Below are positions 25,117 through 34,332 of a stretch of 64,000 nucleotides of DNA, in pieces (the stretch's first letter is position 1; each line of letters starts with the position of its first letter). Position numbers and translations under genes: made by a program. Under the pieces are notes generated by a model. It saw nothing but the letters and a program-made list of their open reading frames with translations. It ran no database searches and had not been told where the DNA came from. The stretch is from contig NZ_WWCL01000003.1 in the NCBI RefSeq assembly GCF_009857835.1, positions 682,001-746,000 of the forward strand. Reading direction: 5' to 3'. This DNA comes from Duganella fentianensis. GTDB lineage: Bacteria > Pseudomonadota > Gammaproteobacteria > Burkholderiales > Burkholderiaceae_D.

Positions 25117-27095
25117 CGCAGCAGCTTCTGTTCTGCCTTGTGCACGGCGCTGGCCGTGCCGCGCAGAATCACCACATCGCCGGCTTCCAGTTCCAGTTCG
25201 GGCGCGACTTCCAGTTGCGCCTTGCCACGCCTTACGCTGCTGACGGCAGCGCCGCTGTGTTCGACGGCGATGCTGCCCAGTGCCTGCCCCACGCTGCTGG
25301 CGCTGCTGGGCAGGGTGACCGAGTGCAGCCGCTCCAGATCCGCTTCATCAGCGCTATCGCTGGCGCCATGGAAATAGCCGCGCAGCGAAGCGTAGCGTGC
25401 ATCGCGCGCCATCTGCACGCGGTGCACCACGCGCCGCAGCGGCACGCCCAGCATGACCAGCGCGTGCGAGGCCAGCATCAGGCTGCCTTCCATCAGTTCC
25501 GGTACCACTTCGGCTGCACCGGCCTGCTTCAGCCGGTCCAGATCCGTATCGTCGTGCGAGCGCACGATGACGGGCAGGGTAGGCGCCAGTTCATGCACCA
25601 GATGCAGCACCTTGAGCGCGGATGGCGTGCTGGCATAGGTAATCACCACGGCGCTGGCGCGGTAGATGCCGGCGGCCACCAGACTTTCGCGCCGCGCCGC
25701 ATCGCCGTAGGACACGTGGCGGCCGGCAGTCTGCGCCTCTTGCACACGCTCGGGGTCGAGGTCGAGCGCATGGTAGTCGATGTTTTCTTCCGCCAGCAGG
25801 GTGGCCAGACTCTGGCCGCTACGGCCGAAACCGCACACGATGACGTGCTTGTTGGTCGACATGGTGCGGCTGGCGATCTTGGTCAGGGCCAGCGACTGCA
25901 TCATCCATTCGTTGTTGGAGAACTTCAGCACGATCTGGTCGGATTTGGCGATGATGAAGGGCGCCAGCAGCATGGACAGCACCATCGACGCCAGCACCAC
26001 CTGAATGATGAATGGGTCGATCAGCTTGCTGCCACCGGCCAGATTCAGCAGCACGAAGCCGAATTCGCCTGCCTGTGCCAGTCCCAGACCGATGCGCATG
26101 GATATGCCATCGGAAGAGCCGAACAGCTTGGCCAGCCCGGCGATCAGGGCGAACTTGAGCAGTACCGGGCCGCACAGCAGCACCAGTACCAGCCACCAGT
26201 GCTGCAGCACCATGTGTACGTTGAGCAGCATGCCGATGGTGATGAAGAACAGTCCCAGCAGCACATCGCGGAACGGTTTGATGTCCTCTTCCACCTGATG
26301 CTTGTATTCCGTTTCCGAGATCAGCATGCCGGCCACGAAAGCGCCCAGAGCCAGCGACAGGCCGGCCTTCTCGGTGATCCAGGCAGCGCCCAGCGTAATC
26401 AGCAGCAGGTTCAGCATGAACAGTTCCTGCGAGCGGCGCTTGACCACGATGGTGAACCAGGTGCGCACGATCTTCTGCCCGACAAACAGCAGCAGGGCCA
26501 GTACGATCACGGCTTTCAGGCTGGCCCAGGCCAGCGTTTCCGCCAGCGCGTCGGGGCGCTGGCCCAGCGAAGGAATCAGGATCAGCAGCGGCACCACGGC
26601 CAGATCCTGGAACAGCAGGATGCCGATGATGCGGCGCCCGTGTTCGCTTTCCAGTTCCAGCCGTTCGGTCAGCATTTTCGACACGATGGCGGTGGACGAC
26701 ATGGCCAGCGCACCACCGAGTGCAAACGAGGTCTGCCAGCCTAAATGGATTTCGGGCGGTAGCTGGGTGCCGATGGTCCAGCCGAACAGCATGGTGGCGA
26801 TGATGGTCAGGCCCACCTGCGCCATGCCCAGACCGAACACGATGCTGCGCATGGACATCAGTTTGGGCAGGGAAAACTCCAGCCCGATGGAGAACATCAG
26901 GAACACCACGCCGAATTCGGCCAGTGCGTGGGTGATTTCGCTTTCTTCCGCCAGCCCCAGCGCGTGGGGGCCGATCAGGATGCCCACAGCCAGATAGCCG
27001 AGCATGGGCGGTAGCTGTAGCATACGGAAGGCGACTACGCCGAGGACTGCGCTTCCAAGCAATAACAGGGTGATTTCCAGCGGCGTAAACGTCAT
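25113..27095 (-). CDS. Kef-type monovalent cation:proton antiporter (CPA2)
   Basis: 660 residues. About 12 transmembrane helices (start PLEITLLLLGSAVLGVVAFRM, then LGYLAVGILIGPHAL, SIGLEFSLPKL and others), then a cytosolic RCK/TrkA-N domain beginning HVIVCGFGRSGQS (Rossmann GxGxxG) and a C-terminal TrkA-C domain. This is the KefB/KefC/YbaL architecture: K+ or Na+/H+ exchange gated by nucleotide or thiol ligands. Which cation cannot be told. It diverges from kdsD over 140 nt. The leftward stop overlaps the diguanylate cyclase stop (shared CTAG). Confidence 0.92.
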   Translation of the reverse strand: MTFTPLEITLLLLGSAVLGVVAFRMLQLPPMLGYLAVGILIGPHALGLAEESEITHALAEFGVVFLMFSIGLEFSLPKLMSMRSIVFGLGMAQVGLTIIATMLFGWTIGTQLPPEIHLGWQTSFALGGALAMSSTAIVSKMLTERLELESEHGRRIIGILLFQDLAVVPLLILIPSLGQRPDALAETLAWASLKAVIVLALLLFVGQKIVRTWFTIVVKRRSQELFMLNLLLITLGAAWITEKAGLSLALGAFVAGMLISETEYKHQVEEDIKPFRDVLLGLFFITIGMLLNVHMVLQHWWLVLVLLCGPVLLKFALIAGLAKLFGSSDGISMRIGLGLAQAGEFGFVLLNLAGGSKLIDPFIIQVVLASMVLSMLLAPFIIAKSDQIVLKFSNNEWMMQSLALTKIASRTMSTNKHVIVCGFGRSGQSLATLLAEENIDYHALDLDPERVQEAQTAGRHVSYGDAARRESLVAAGIYRASAVVITYASTPSALKVLHLVHELAPTLPVIVRSHDDTDLDRLKQAGAAEVVPELMEGSLMLASHALVMLGVPLRRVVHRVQMARDARYASLRGYFHGASDSADEADLERLHSVTLPSSASSVGQALGSIAVEHSGAAVSSVRRGKAQLEVAPELELEAGDVVILRGTASAVHKAEQKLLR

Positions 27096-27200
27096 GTCAA
27101 CTCATTTCTACTCGATGTGATACCGGCCAGGCTGGCTTGCAACGCTCAATGTTTTCACCTTATGTTTAATCTGGCAAGTTTTTTGCTTTCCTAATTCGGC

Positions 27201-27206
27201 TATACT
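27201..27206 (+). promoter_or_regulatory. -10 element of the kdsD-lpt operon
   Basis: TATACT at 27201-27206, 30 nt before the kdsD start. No convincing -35 at 16-18 nt; the upstream stretch is T-rich. Confidence 0.4.
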
Positions 27207-27235
27207 TGGGTGTGAGTGTAACCCATGAAAAAACA

Positions 27236-28234
27236 ATGCTGAAAGCTTTTGACGCAAATCAGGCCGCGCATGCACTGCGCCTTGCCCAAGCCACCCTGCA
27301 GAACGAGGCCGATGCCATCGCTGCTTTGAATGACCGTCTGGCTGCCGACGATAGCGTCGTGCAGGCCATCGCCCTGTTGTTGAATTGCAAAGGGCGGGTG
27401 GTGGTCTCGGGGATAGGCAAATCCGGCCACATCGGCCGCAAGATCGCCGCCACGCTGGCCTCCACCGGCACGCCGGCGCTGTTCGTGCATCCGGCCGAAG
27501 CTGCGCACGGCGACCTCGGCATGGTGACGGCCGGCGACGTGCTGATCGCCATTTCCTATTCCGGCGAAAGCTCGGAACTGATGACCATCCTGCCCGTCGT
27601 CAAGCGCATGGGTACCAAGATTATCGCCATGACGGGCAAACCGGGCTCCAGTCTGGCCGAGATCGCCGACGTGCACCTGAACGTGGCCGTGGCCAAGGAA
27701 GCCTGCCCGATGAATCTGGCGCCGACCACCTCCACTACCGTCACGCTGGCGCTGGGCGACGCGATTGCCGTGGCCCTGCTGGATCTGCGCGGCTTCAAGG
27801 AAGAAGACTTTGCCCGCTCCCACCCCGGTGGCGCGCTGGGCCGCCGCCTGCTGACCCATGTGCGCGACGTGATGCGCAGTGGCGACGCCGTGCCGAAAGT
27901 GCAGGCCCATGTGAAACTGACCGATGCGCTGCTGGAAATTACCCAGAAGGGCATGGGCATGACGGCCATCGTCGATGGCGACAACCGTCCGGTCGGCGTA
28001 TTCACCGACGGCGACCTGCGCCGCATGATAGAAAAAGTGCAGGACTTCAGCAAAGTGGTGATCGGTGACGTGATGCACGCCAACCCGCGCACCATTGCGC
28101 CGGAAAAAATGGCCGTCGATGCCGTGGCCGTGATGGAAGAATTCCGCATCAACCAGATGCTGGTGACGGACGCCGACGGCAAGCTAGTGGGCGCCCTGCA
28201 TATCCACGACCTGACCCGCGCCAAGGTGATCTGA
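27236..28234 (+). CDS. kdsD: D-arabinose-5-phosphate isomerase
   Basis: 332 residues. Converts ribulose 5-phosphate to arabinose 5-phosphate, the first Kdo-specific step for LPS. N-terminal SIS domain (SGIGKSGHIGRKIAATL, ISYSGESSE, catalytic-site His in HPAEAAHGD) and two C-terminal CBS domains (HVRDVMRSGD..., IGDVMHANPRTI...). The ATG at 27236 is used because it starts the family N-terminus (MLKAFDANQAA). Its stop overlaps the kdsC start (TGATG), so translation is probably coupled. Confidence 0.96.
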   Translation: MLKAFDANQAAHALRLAQATLQNEADAIAALNDRLAADDSVVQAIALLLNCKGRVVVSGIGKSGHIGRKIAATLASTGTPALFVHPAEAAHGDLGMVTAGDVLIAISYSGESSELMTILPVVKRMGTKIIAMTGKPGSSLAEIADVHLNVAVAKEACPMNLAPTTSTTVTLALGDAIAVALLDLRGFKEEDFARSHPGGALGRRLLTHVRDVMRSGDAVPKVQAHVKLTDALLEITQKGMGMTAIVDGDNRPVGVFTDGDLRRMIEKVQDFSKVVIGDVMHANPRTIAPEKMAVDAVAVMEEFRINQMLVTDADGKLVGALHIHDLTRAKVI

Positions 28235-28761
28235 TGAATGCTAGCGTACTGGAACGGGCCGCCCGCATCAAACTGATGATCTTCGATGTTGATGGCGTGC
28301 TGACCGATGGCAGCCTGCATTACGGCGCCGATGGCGAAGCCCTGAAAACCTTCAATGTGCAGGATGGGCTGGGCATCAAGCTGCTGCAGGAAGCCGGCGT
28401 GCAGACGGCCATCATCAGCGCGCGTACGTCGCCGCAGGTGATACGCCGCGCGGCCGATCTGGGCATTGGCCACCTGCATCAGGGCGGCCATGACAAGCTC
28501 ACGCCTTTCCATGCGCTGCTGGAAAAGACGGGGCTGACGGCCGAGCAGGTAGGCTTCATCGGCGACGATGTGGTGGATCTGCCGATACTGAGCCGCGTGG
28601 GGCTGGCCGTGGCCGTGCCGAATGGCCGCGCCGAAGTACTGAGCCGCGCGCACCATGTGACGACGGCCTATGGCGGCCGCGGTGCCGTGCGCGAAATATG
28701 CGAGCTGCTGATGCAGGCCCAGGGCAGTTACGAGCGCGTGATGGCGCAGTTTCAGGTGTAA
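28234..28761 (+). CDS. kdsC: Kdo 8-phosphate phosphatase
   Basis: 175 residues, HAD superfamily type without cap. DVDGVLTDG (nucleophile Asp18, acid Asp20), ISARTS, and GDDVVDLP metal-binding Asp pair are intact. Releases phosphate from Kdo-8-P. Overlaps kdsD by 1 nt and lies 12 nt ahead of lptC, in the usual kdsD-kdsC-lptCAB order. Confidence 0.97.
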   Translation: MNASVLERAARIKLMIFDVDGVLTDGSLHYGADGEALKTFNVQDGLGIKLLQEAGVQTAIISARTSPQVIRRAADLGIGHLHQGGHDKLTPFHALLEKTGLTAEQVGFIGDDVVDLPILSRVGLAVAVPNGRAEVLSRAHHVTTAYGGRGAVREICELLMQAQGSYERVMAQFQV

Positions 28762-28773
28762 TGGAGCATAAGC

Positions 28774-29367
28774 ATGCATAAACGGACCGCTCACCGCTGG
28801 CAACTGACGCTGATCATGCTGGTCGGCGTGTTTGTGGCCGTCGGCAGCTTCTGGCTGGTGCAGGTGGTGAATCAGGCGGGCCAGGAAGAGCAGGGCGACC
28901 CTTACCGCAACGAGCCTGATTACATCATCGACCGGTTCAGTCTGGTGCGTATGAGTCAGGCCGGCAAGCCGGCCTACATCATCTCCGGCGACAAGCTGAC
29001 CCACCGCCCCGTGGATGATGCCTCGGATATCGAAAAGCCGTATGTGCACAGCCTGTCCGGCGAGCAGCCGCCCATGCAGATGCGTGCGCAGAGCGCATTG
29101 ATCGATCAGGGCAATACGCGCGTCCAGCTTTCCGGTAAGGTGGACGTACTGCGTCCCGCTACCGCACAGGCTCCTGTGCTGCACCTGACGACACCGACGT
29201 TGACCGTGTATCCGGACGAAGAAAGAATGGAAACTGCCGCTGCCGTGGCGTTGCAACTGGGACAGTCCAGTGCAACCGGCTTGGGCATGAAAGCCAATAA
29301 TGCCACCCGCGAAGTGCAGCTGGGTGGTCGTGGGCAACTGCTGTTGCCGCCACGTGCAGCGCACTAG
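28774..29367 (+). CDS. lptC: LPS export protein LptC
   Basis: 197 residues. One N-terminal transmembrane helix (LTLIMLVGVFVAVGSFWLV) anchors a periplasmic beta-jellyroll that passes LPS from LptBFG to LptA. The domain begins around EPDYIIDRFSLVRM, with the characteristic GDKLTHRP and LSGKVDVLRP repeats. Position between kdsC and lptA supports the call. GGAGCATAAGC supplies a ribosome site. Confidence 0.92.
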   Translation: MHKRTAHRWQLTLIMLVGVFVAVGSFWLVQVVNQAGQEEQGDPYRNEPDYIIDRFSLVRMSQAGKPAYIISGDKLTHRPVDDASDIEKPYVHSLSGEQPPMQMRAQSALIDQGNTRVQLSGKVDVLRPATAQAPVLHLTTPTLTVYPDEERMETAAAVALQLGQSSATGLGMKANNATREVQLGGRGQLLLPPRAAH

Positions 29368-29398
29368 GTCTTCCCTGTGTGCTAACGAAAGGATAGGA

Positions 29399-29995
29399 AT
29401 GATGAAGAAACTGATGCTGGCAGTGGCCTTGTGCTGCCTCGGGCTGGGTGTGGCGCAGGCGGAGAAAGCCGATGCCTCCAAGCCGACCAAGATCGATTAC
29501 GACGACCTGCAGATCGATGACGTGAAGCAGATCAAAACCCTGCTGGGCAATGTTGTGCTGACGCGCGGCACGCTGCTGATGAAGTCGCCCAAGGCGGTCG
29601 TCAGCACTGACCCCGAAGGCTACAATCTGGTGGTGCTGACCAGCACTCCGGGCACGCCTGCCACCTTCCGCCAGAAGCGCGACGGTGCCGGTGACCAGTG
29701 GGTGGAAGGGGAAGCCGAACGTATCGAATACAGCGAGAAAACCGATCTGGTGAAACTGTTCTCGAAAGCCAAAATCCGCCGTCTGGAAGCGGGCCGCCTC
29801 AGCGATGAAGTCGATGGCGAATTCATTTCCTACGACAGCCGCAAAGAACAGTTTGCCGTGAAAAACAGCGTGACGGGCGAGAGCAAGCCCGGTGCTGGTC
29901 GCGGCACCATGGTGATCCAGCCGGTGCAGCGCGGACCGGCTGCCACCACGGCAGCGGCACCGGCCGCCTCCGTTCCACCTGTACCGGGAAAATAA
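29399..29995 (+). CDS. lptA: LPS transport periplasmic protein LptA
   Basis: 198 residues. Signal peptide MMKKLMLAVALCCLGLGVAQA, then an OstA/LptA jellyroll (DDLQIDDVKQIKTLLGNVVLTRG, WVEGEAERIEYSEKTD, KIRRLEAGRLSDEVDGE). Forms the periplasmic bridge for LPS. The C-terminus is Ala/Pro-rich and probably disordered. AAGGATAGG precedes two tandem ATGs at 29399 and 29402. lptB starts 2 nt after the stop. Confidence 0.94.
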   Translation: MMKKLMLAVALCCLGLGVAQAEKADASKPTKIDYDDLQIDDVKQIKTLLGNVVLTRGTLLMKSPKAVVSTDPEGYNLVVLTSTPGTPATFRQKRDGAGDQWVEGEAERIEYSEKTDLVKLFSKAKIRRLEAGRLSDEVDGEFISYDSRKEQFAVKNSVTGESKPGAGRGTMVIQPVQRGPAATTAAAPAASVPPVPGK

Positions 29996-29997
29996 GC

Positions 29998-30750
29998 ATG
30001 ACGACTTCCTGCGGTAGCACCCTGATCGTCAAGGGTTTGCAAAAGACTTATGGCAAGCGCCAGGTGGTCCACGACGTGTCGCTGCAGGTGGCCTGCGGCG
30101 AAGTGGTGGGGCTGCTGGGGCCTAACGGCGCCGGCAAGACCACCTCGTTCTACATGATCGTGGGACTGGTGCCTTCGGATGCGGGCACCATCGATATCAG
30201 CGGCACCGATATCTCCAGCCTGCCCATCCACCGGCGCGCAGCGCTAGGCCTGTCCTACCTGCCGCAGGAAGCCTCCGTATTCCGCAAACTCACGGTGGAG
30301 GAGAACATCCGCGCCGTGCTGGAAATTCAGAAAGTAGACGGCAAGTCTTTATCCAAGGCTGCCATCGATGAACGGCTCAATACCCTGCTGGCCGATTTGC
30401 AAATCGAAAAGCTGCGCGAAAACCCCGCCCTGTCGCTCTCGGGCGGCGAACGGCGCCGGGTGGAAATCGCGCGGGCACTGGCGACCAATCCCCGCTTCGT
30501 GCTGCTGGACGAACCATTCGCCGGGGTCGACCCGATAGCCGTCATCGAGATTCAGCGCATTGTGCGCTTCCTCAAGGAACGTGGCATCGGCGTCCTCATT
30601 ACCGATCACAATGTGCGCGAAACGCTGGGCATCTGCGACCGCGCATATATCATCAACCAGGGCACGGTACTGGCGTCTGGCCGTCCGGACGACATCATTG
30701 CAAATGAGTCGGTACGCCGCGTGTATCTGGGTGAACACTTCCGAATGTAA
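29998..30750 (+). CDS. lptB: LPS export ABC transporter ATP-binding protein LptB
   Basis: 250 residues. Walker [10 protein letters not shown] at 41-49, Q-loop near YLPQEASVF, signature LSGGERRR, Walker [11 protein letters not shown] and H-loop TDHNVRE. Powers LPS extraction with LptFG, which are not in the window. Followed after 14 nt by rpoN, the classical lptB-rpoN linkage. Confidence 0.97.
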   Translation: MTTSCGSTLIVKGLQKTYGKRQVVHDVSLQVACGEVVGLLGPNGAGKTTSFYMIVGLVPSDAGTIDISGTDISSLPIHRRAALGLSYLPQEASVFRKLTVEENIRAVLEIQKVDGKSLSKAAIDERLNTLLADLQIEKLRENPALSLSGGERRRVEIARALATNPRFVLLDEPFAGVDPIAVIEIQRIVRFLKERGIGVLITDHNVRETLGICDRAYIINQGTVLASGRPDDIIANESVRRVYLGEHFRM

Positions 30751-30764
30751 GCCTCATAAGCCTC

Positions 30765-32243
30765 ATGAAACAGTCTTTGCAACTGCGCACTTCGCAACAT
30801 CTGGCGCTGACACCCCAGCTACAGCAGTCGATCCGGCTGCTGCAGTTGTCCACGCTGGAATTGCATCAGGAACTGGAACAGCTACTCACTGATAATCCGC
30901 TGCTGGAACGGCTGGACGATCCGCTCGACCGTTCGCTGCGTTTGCTGTCCGATGGCGCCATCAGCCAGCCGGCCAGCTCGAATGAAGCGGGCGCCGATGT
31001 TCCGCCCGGCCAGAGCGAAGCGGCACCGGCCGAAGCGGATAGCTATGACGGCCCCGCCGCCGATACGGAAAGCACCAGCAGCGAGGCCGATGTGGACTGG
31101 AGCGATGCCGGCCGCAGCAAGGCGCCTGACGATGAAGACGCGCGGCCCCAGCTGGAAGCCAGCCACTGCACGCTGCGCGACCATCTGCTCGAGCAGATGC
31201 GCGTGCTGGTGCTCGAGCAGCGCGACCGTGCACTGGTCGAACTGATCATCGATGCGCTGGACGAGAATGGCTATCTGGAAGAGGCGCTGGAAGAAATCCA
31301 TGCGCGCATCCCCGAAGAACTCGAAGTCGAACTCGATGAATTGCAGACGGCCTTAACTTTGCTGCAAAGTTTCGACCCTATCGGCGTGGGTGCGCGTACG
31401 GCCTCCGAGTGTCTGGCGCTGCAAATCAAGCGTTTACCGGCGATTCCGTTGGTTACACGCCGCATGGCATTGGCAATTGTTGAAAATCATTTGAACTGGT
31501 TTGCCCAGCGTGATTTCAACAAATTAAAGAAAGCCCTGCTGTGCGACGAGGAGGATTTGCGCGAAGCACAAACCGTGATCCGCCAGTGCAATCCGCACCC
31601 GGGTGCAGCGTTTGCGGCCGACACCTCGGACTATGTGGTGCCCGATGTGATCGTGAAAAAATCGCGCAACGGCTGGCAAGTCAGCCTGAATAACGATGTG
31701 ATGCCGCGATTGCGCGTCAATGCCATGTACGCCAATCTGCTCAAGCAGGGCAAGGGCGAGAGCGCCATGGGCGCGCAGCTGCAGGAAGCCAAGTGGCTGA
31801 TCAAGAATATGCGGCAGCGTTTCGAGACAATTTTGCGCGTTGCACAAGCGATAGTAGAACGACAAAAGAACTTTTTCTCGCATGGCGCGGTCGCCATGAG
31901 ACCCCTTGTGCTGCGCGAAATAGCTGATACACTAGGTCTACACGAGAGCACTATTTCTCGCGTAACAACTCAAAAATATATGCTGACCCCGCACGGCATG
32001 TTTGAGCTGAAATATTTTTTTGGTAGCCATGTCGCCACCGAAGCGGGAGGGGAAGCAAGTTCGACGGCGATACGCGCACTCATCGTGCAATTGACAGGAG
32101 CAGAAGACCCGAAAAACCCTTTATCTGACAGTAAGATTGCGGACATGCTAGGCGAACAGGGCATGGTCATTGCGCGACGAACTGTTGCCAAATACCGGGA
32201 AGCTTTGAAAATCCCGCCAGTCAGTCTCCGCAAGTCTTTGTAG
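30765..32243 (+). CDS. rpoN: RNA polymerase sigma-54 factor
   Basis: 492 residues. Glutamine-rich region I ([23 protein letters not shown]), an acidic region II about 65-130, core-binding region, and a C-terminal DNA-binding part with helix-turn-helix ([17 protein letters not shown]) and the RpoN box [10 protein letters not shown]. Needs enhancer-binding activators. Linked to hpf downstream as usual; the PtsN/HprK/RapZ genes that normally follow are nearby but reversed. Confidence 0.97.
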   Translation: MKQSLQLRTSQHLALTPQLQQSIRLLQLSTLELHQELEQLLTDNPLLERLDDPLDRSLRLLSDGAISQPASSNEAGADVPPGQSEAAPAEADSYDGPAADTESTSSEADVDWSDAGRSKAPDDEDARPQLEASHCTLRDHLLEQMRVLVLEQRDRALVELIIDALDENGYLEEALEEIHARIPEELEVELDELQTALTLLQSFDPIGVGARTASECLALQIKRLPAIPLVTRRMALAIVENHLNWFAQRDFNKLKKALLCDEEDLREAQTVIRQCNPHPGAAFAADTSDYVVPDVIVKKSRNGWQVSLNNDVMPRLRVNAMYANLLKQGKGESAMGAQLQEAKWLIKNMRQRFETILRVAQAIVERQKNFFSHGAVAMRPLVLREIADTLGLHESTISRVTTQKYMLTPHGMFELKYFFGSHVATEAGGEASSTAIRALIVQLTGAEDPKNPLSDSKIADMLGEQGMVIARRTVAKYREALKIPPVSLRKSL

Positions 32244-32317
32244 TTATCTGGTTCCTGTGCGCCCGGCAGCAATGGGCAGCGCACTAACCGCCAGTAACAT
32301 CATCTTTAGGAGTGTGT

Positions 32318-32674
32318 ATGAATCTCACCATCAGTGGACATCATCTGGAAGTGACTGCAGCGATCCGTGAATATGTGCAGAACAAGCTGGAGCGCGTCAC
32401 CCGCCACTTTGATCAAGTGATTGATATTGCTGTCATCCTGACTGTAGATAACCTTAAAGAGAAAGAGAAGCGCCAGAAGGCCGAGATCAATCTGCGCATG
32501 TCGGGCAAAACCGTGTATGTGGAAAGCCTGTCGCAAGATCTGTACGCCGCCATCGACACCCTGATCGACAAGCTTGATCGGCAGGTGATGAAATACAAGG
32601 ACAAAGTGCAGAACCACGGCCACGATGCGATCAAGCATCTGCCAGATAGTTACGAGTCTGCCGCCGCGCTATAA
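32318..32674 (+). CDS. hpf: Ribosome hibernation promoting factor (short type)
   Basis: 118 residues. Single HPF/YfiA domain ([20 protein letters not shown]...[10 protein letters not shown]), lacking the C-terminal dimerisation domain of long HPF. Binds the 30S mRNA/tRNA path in stationary phase. TTTAGGAG 7 nt before the ATG at 32318 decides the start over an upstream in-frame codon. Last gene before a strong terminator. Confidence 0.96.
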   Translation: MNLTISGHHLEVTAAIREYVQNKLERVTRHFDQVIDIAVILTVDNLKEKEKRQKAEINLRMSGKTVYVESLSQDLYAAIDTLIDKLDRQVMKYKDKVQNHGHDAIKHLPDSYESAAAL

Positions 32675-32697
32675 GCCGGTCACTGCAAGATCCGATC

Positions 32698-32722
32698 AAG
32701 GGCGCCATCAGCGCCCTTTTTT
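32698..32722 (+). terminator. Intrinsic terminator after hpf
   Basis: AAGGGCGC (32698-32705), loop CATCA, GCGCCC (32711-32716), then six T. Ends the kdsD-to-hpf unit. Confidence 0.9.
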
Positions 32723-32791
32723 GCGTCTGGAGGGTAGTCTTTTCGCCTCGGCGGCGCAGTAGAATAGCGTTTTCACTTACCGCGAGACTCC

Positions 32792-33877
32792 ATGAGCGCA
32801 CATGTTCACACCAGCGTCAGCAACGGTACCGGCCTGATTTTGCTGGACCGCCCCAAGGCCCTCAATTCCCTTTCGCTGGAGATGGTGCGCGACATCACGG
32901 CAGCGCTGCTGGCATGGCGCGACAGCGCCGAGGTGGATGCCGTGGTGATCCGCAGCAGCAGTGAAAAAGCCCTGTGCGCGGGCGGTGACATCCGCTTCTT
33001 CTACGATGTGGGGCGTGATACGCCGCAGGCTGGCAGCGCACTGCTGGAAGACTTCTTCACGGAAGAATATGCGCTAAATCATTTAATCCATTTCTACCCC
33101 AAGCCCTATATCGCGCTGATGGATGGCGTGGTGATGGGCGGCGGCATGGGCGTGGCGCAGGGCGGGCCCGAGTGCCGCATCCGCATCGTGACCGAGCGTA
33201 CCAAGATGGCCATGCCGGAAGTGAATATCGGTCTGTTCCCCGATGTGGGCGGCAGCTATTTCCTGTCGCACGCGCCGGGCCAGCTGGGTAACTACCTCGG
33301 CGTCACGGGCGTGACCATCAACGCGGCTGATGCGCTGTATGCAGGGCTGGCCGACTACTTCGTGCCGAGTGCCGAACTGCCAGCCTTGCTGGCGCTGCTG
33401 GAGACCACGGCGGGCCTGCAGCTGCGTGCTGCCATTGCAGACTTTACCGCGCCGTTCCGGCGCAGCGCCGGCGAGAGCCAGCTGGCGCAGCAGCGTGCTG
33501 CCATCGACCGCCATTTCGCCGCCGGCTCGGTGGCTGCCATCACGGCCTCGCTGCAGCAGGACGACAGCGCCTTTGCCCAGAAGACCTTGCAGGTCATGGC
33601 GACGCGTTCGCCGCTGATGATGTGCGTGACGCACGAACTGATCAAGCGCGGCGCTGCATTAGATGTGGCCGATTGCCTGCGCATGGAACGCGCGCTGGTG
33701 CGGCGTAATTTCGAACATGGCGAAGTGATCGAAGGCGTGCGTGCTCTCGTAATCGACAAGGACAACGCGCCGCAATGGCGTCCCGCCACGCTGGCCGAAG
33801 TGAGCGAGGAACAGGTGCTGCAGATGTTTGCACCCGTCTGGCCGGCCTACGCCCATCCCCTGCGCCAGCTTGCGTAA
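32792..33877 (+). CDS. 3-hydroxyisobutyryl-CoA hydrolase-like enzyme
   Basis: 361 residues. Crotonase fold of the ECH_2/HIBYL-CoA hydrolase class: LDRPKALNSLS, CAGGDIRFFYD, KPYIALMDGVVMGGGMG (oxyanion hole), MPEVNIGLFPDVGGSYFLS, and the diagnostic DKDNAPQWRP near the C-terminus. This subgroup hydrolyses 3-hydroxyisobutyryl-CoA in valine breakdown rather than hydrating enoyl-CoA; substrate is inferred from family only. A TAGAAT lies 27 nt before the start. It occupies the spot between hpf and the reversed ptsN-hprK-rapZ block. Confidence 0.85.
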   Translation: MSAHVHTSVSNGTGLILLDRPKALNSLSLEMVRDITAALLAWRDSAEVDAVVIRSSSEKALCAGGDIRFFYDVGRDTPQAGSALLEDFFTEEYALNHLIHFYPKPYIALMDGVVMGGGMGVAQGGPECRIRIVTERTKMAMPEVNIGLFPDVGGSYFLSHAPGQLGNYLGVTGVTINAADALYAGLADYFVPSAELPALLALLETTAGLQLRAAIADFTAPFRRSAGESQLAQQRAAIDRHFAAGSVAAITASLQQDDSAFAQKTLQVMATRSPLMMCVTHELIKRGAALDVADCLRMERALVRRNFEHGEVIEGVRALVIDKDNAPQWRPATLAEVSEEQVLQMFAPVWPAYAHPLRQLA

Positions 33878-33919
33878 GCGGATGCTATGATGGGACGCAA
33901 TACCTGACGTCTGGCGCGA

Positions 33920-33941
33920 GGGCATCGTTCAACGATGTCCC
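33920..33941 (+). promoter_or_regulatory. Hairpin before the DUF1640-like gene
   Basis: GGGCATCGTT pairs with AACGATGTCCC (one bulged T), ending 5 nt before the GGAG ribosome site of the next gene. It could terminate poorly or modulate translation; there is no T-run. Confidence 0.4.
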
Positions 33942-33956
33942 TATCTGGAGCTAATG

Positions 33957-34322
33957 ATGGCTTCGAGTCCCTTTGATACGCTGAAAGTGGTTGAGCGACT
34001 GGAAGGCGCTGGCGTGCCGGCTGCACAGGCGCGAGCGCACGTGGCGGTGCTATCTGATGTGCTGACTCAGACGCTTACAGCCGAGAGCGAAAATATGGCA
34101 GAACTTTATCTGCCCAGGCAGGAATCTTCCGCGGAATTTAGTCTGGTCAGGATCGCACTGGAAAAGCTCGATGCAAAAGTCGAGAAGCTGGATGCGAAGG
34201 TGGACGCTCGGCTGGCCGAGCTTAGAAGCGAGTTGATCCGCTGGGTGGTTACCGTCGCGGTGTCGCTGGGCATATTGCAAACGGCTCTGATCTCGGGCCT
34301 GCTGCTGAAGTTGCTACACTAG
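33957..34322 (+). CDS. DUF1640/CCDC90-like coiled-coil membrane protein
   Basis: 121 residues from ATG 33957 (6 nt after GGAG; an adjacent ATG at 33954 is too close). The N-terminal head FDTLKVVERLEGAGVPAAQARAHV matches the pattern of DUF1640 proteins, the bacterial relatives of mitochondrial MCUR1/CCDC90; then a heptad stalk (LEKLDAKVEKLDAKVDARL) and one C-terminal transmembrane helix (WVVTVAVSLGILQTALISGLLL). Such proteins form trimeric stalks anchored in a membrane. Function in bacteria is unclear. It converges on rapZ with 10 nt between stops, mirroring the coiled-coil gene that converges on mutY. Confidence 0.75.
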   Translation: MASSPFDTLKVVERLEGAGVPAAQARAHVAVLSDVLTQTLTAESENMAELYLPRQESSAEFSLVRIALEKLDAKVEKLDAKVDARLAELRSELIRWVVTVAVSLGILQTALISGLLLKLLH

Positions 34323-34332
34323 GGCAGAAACG

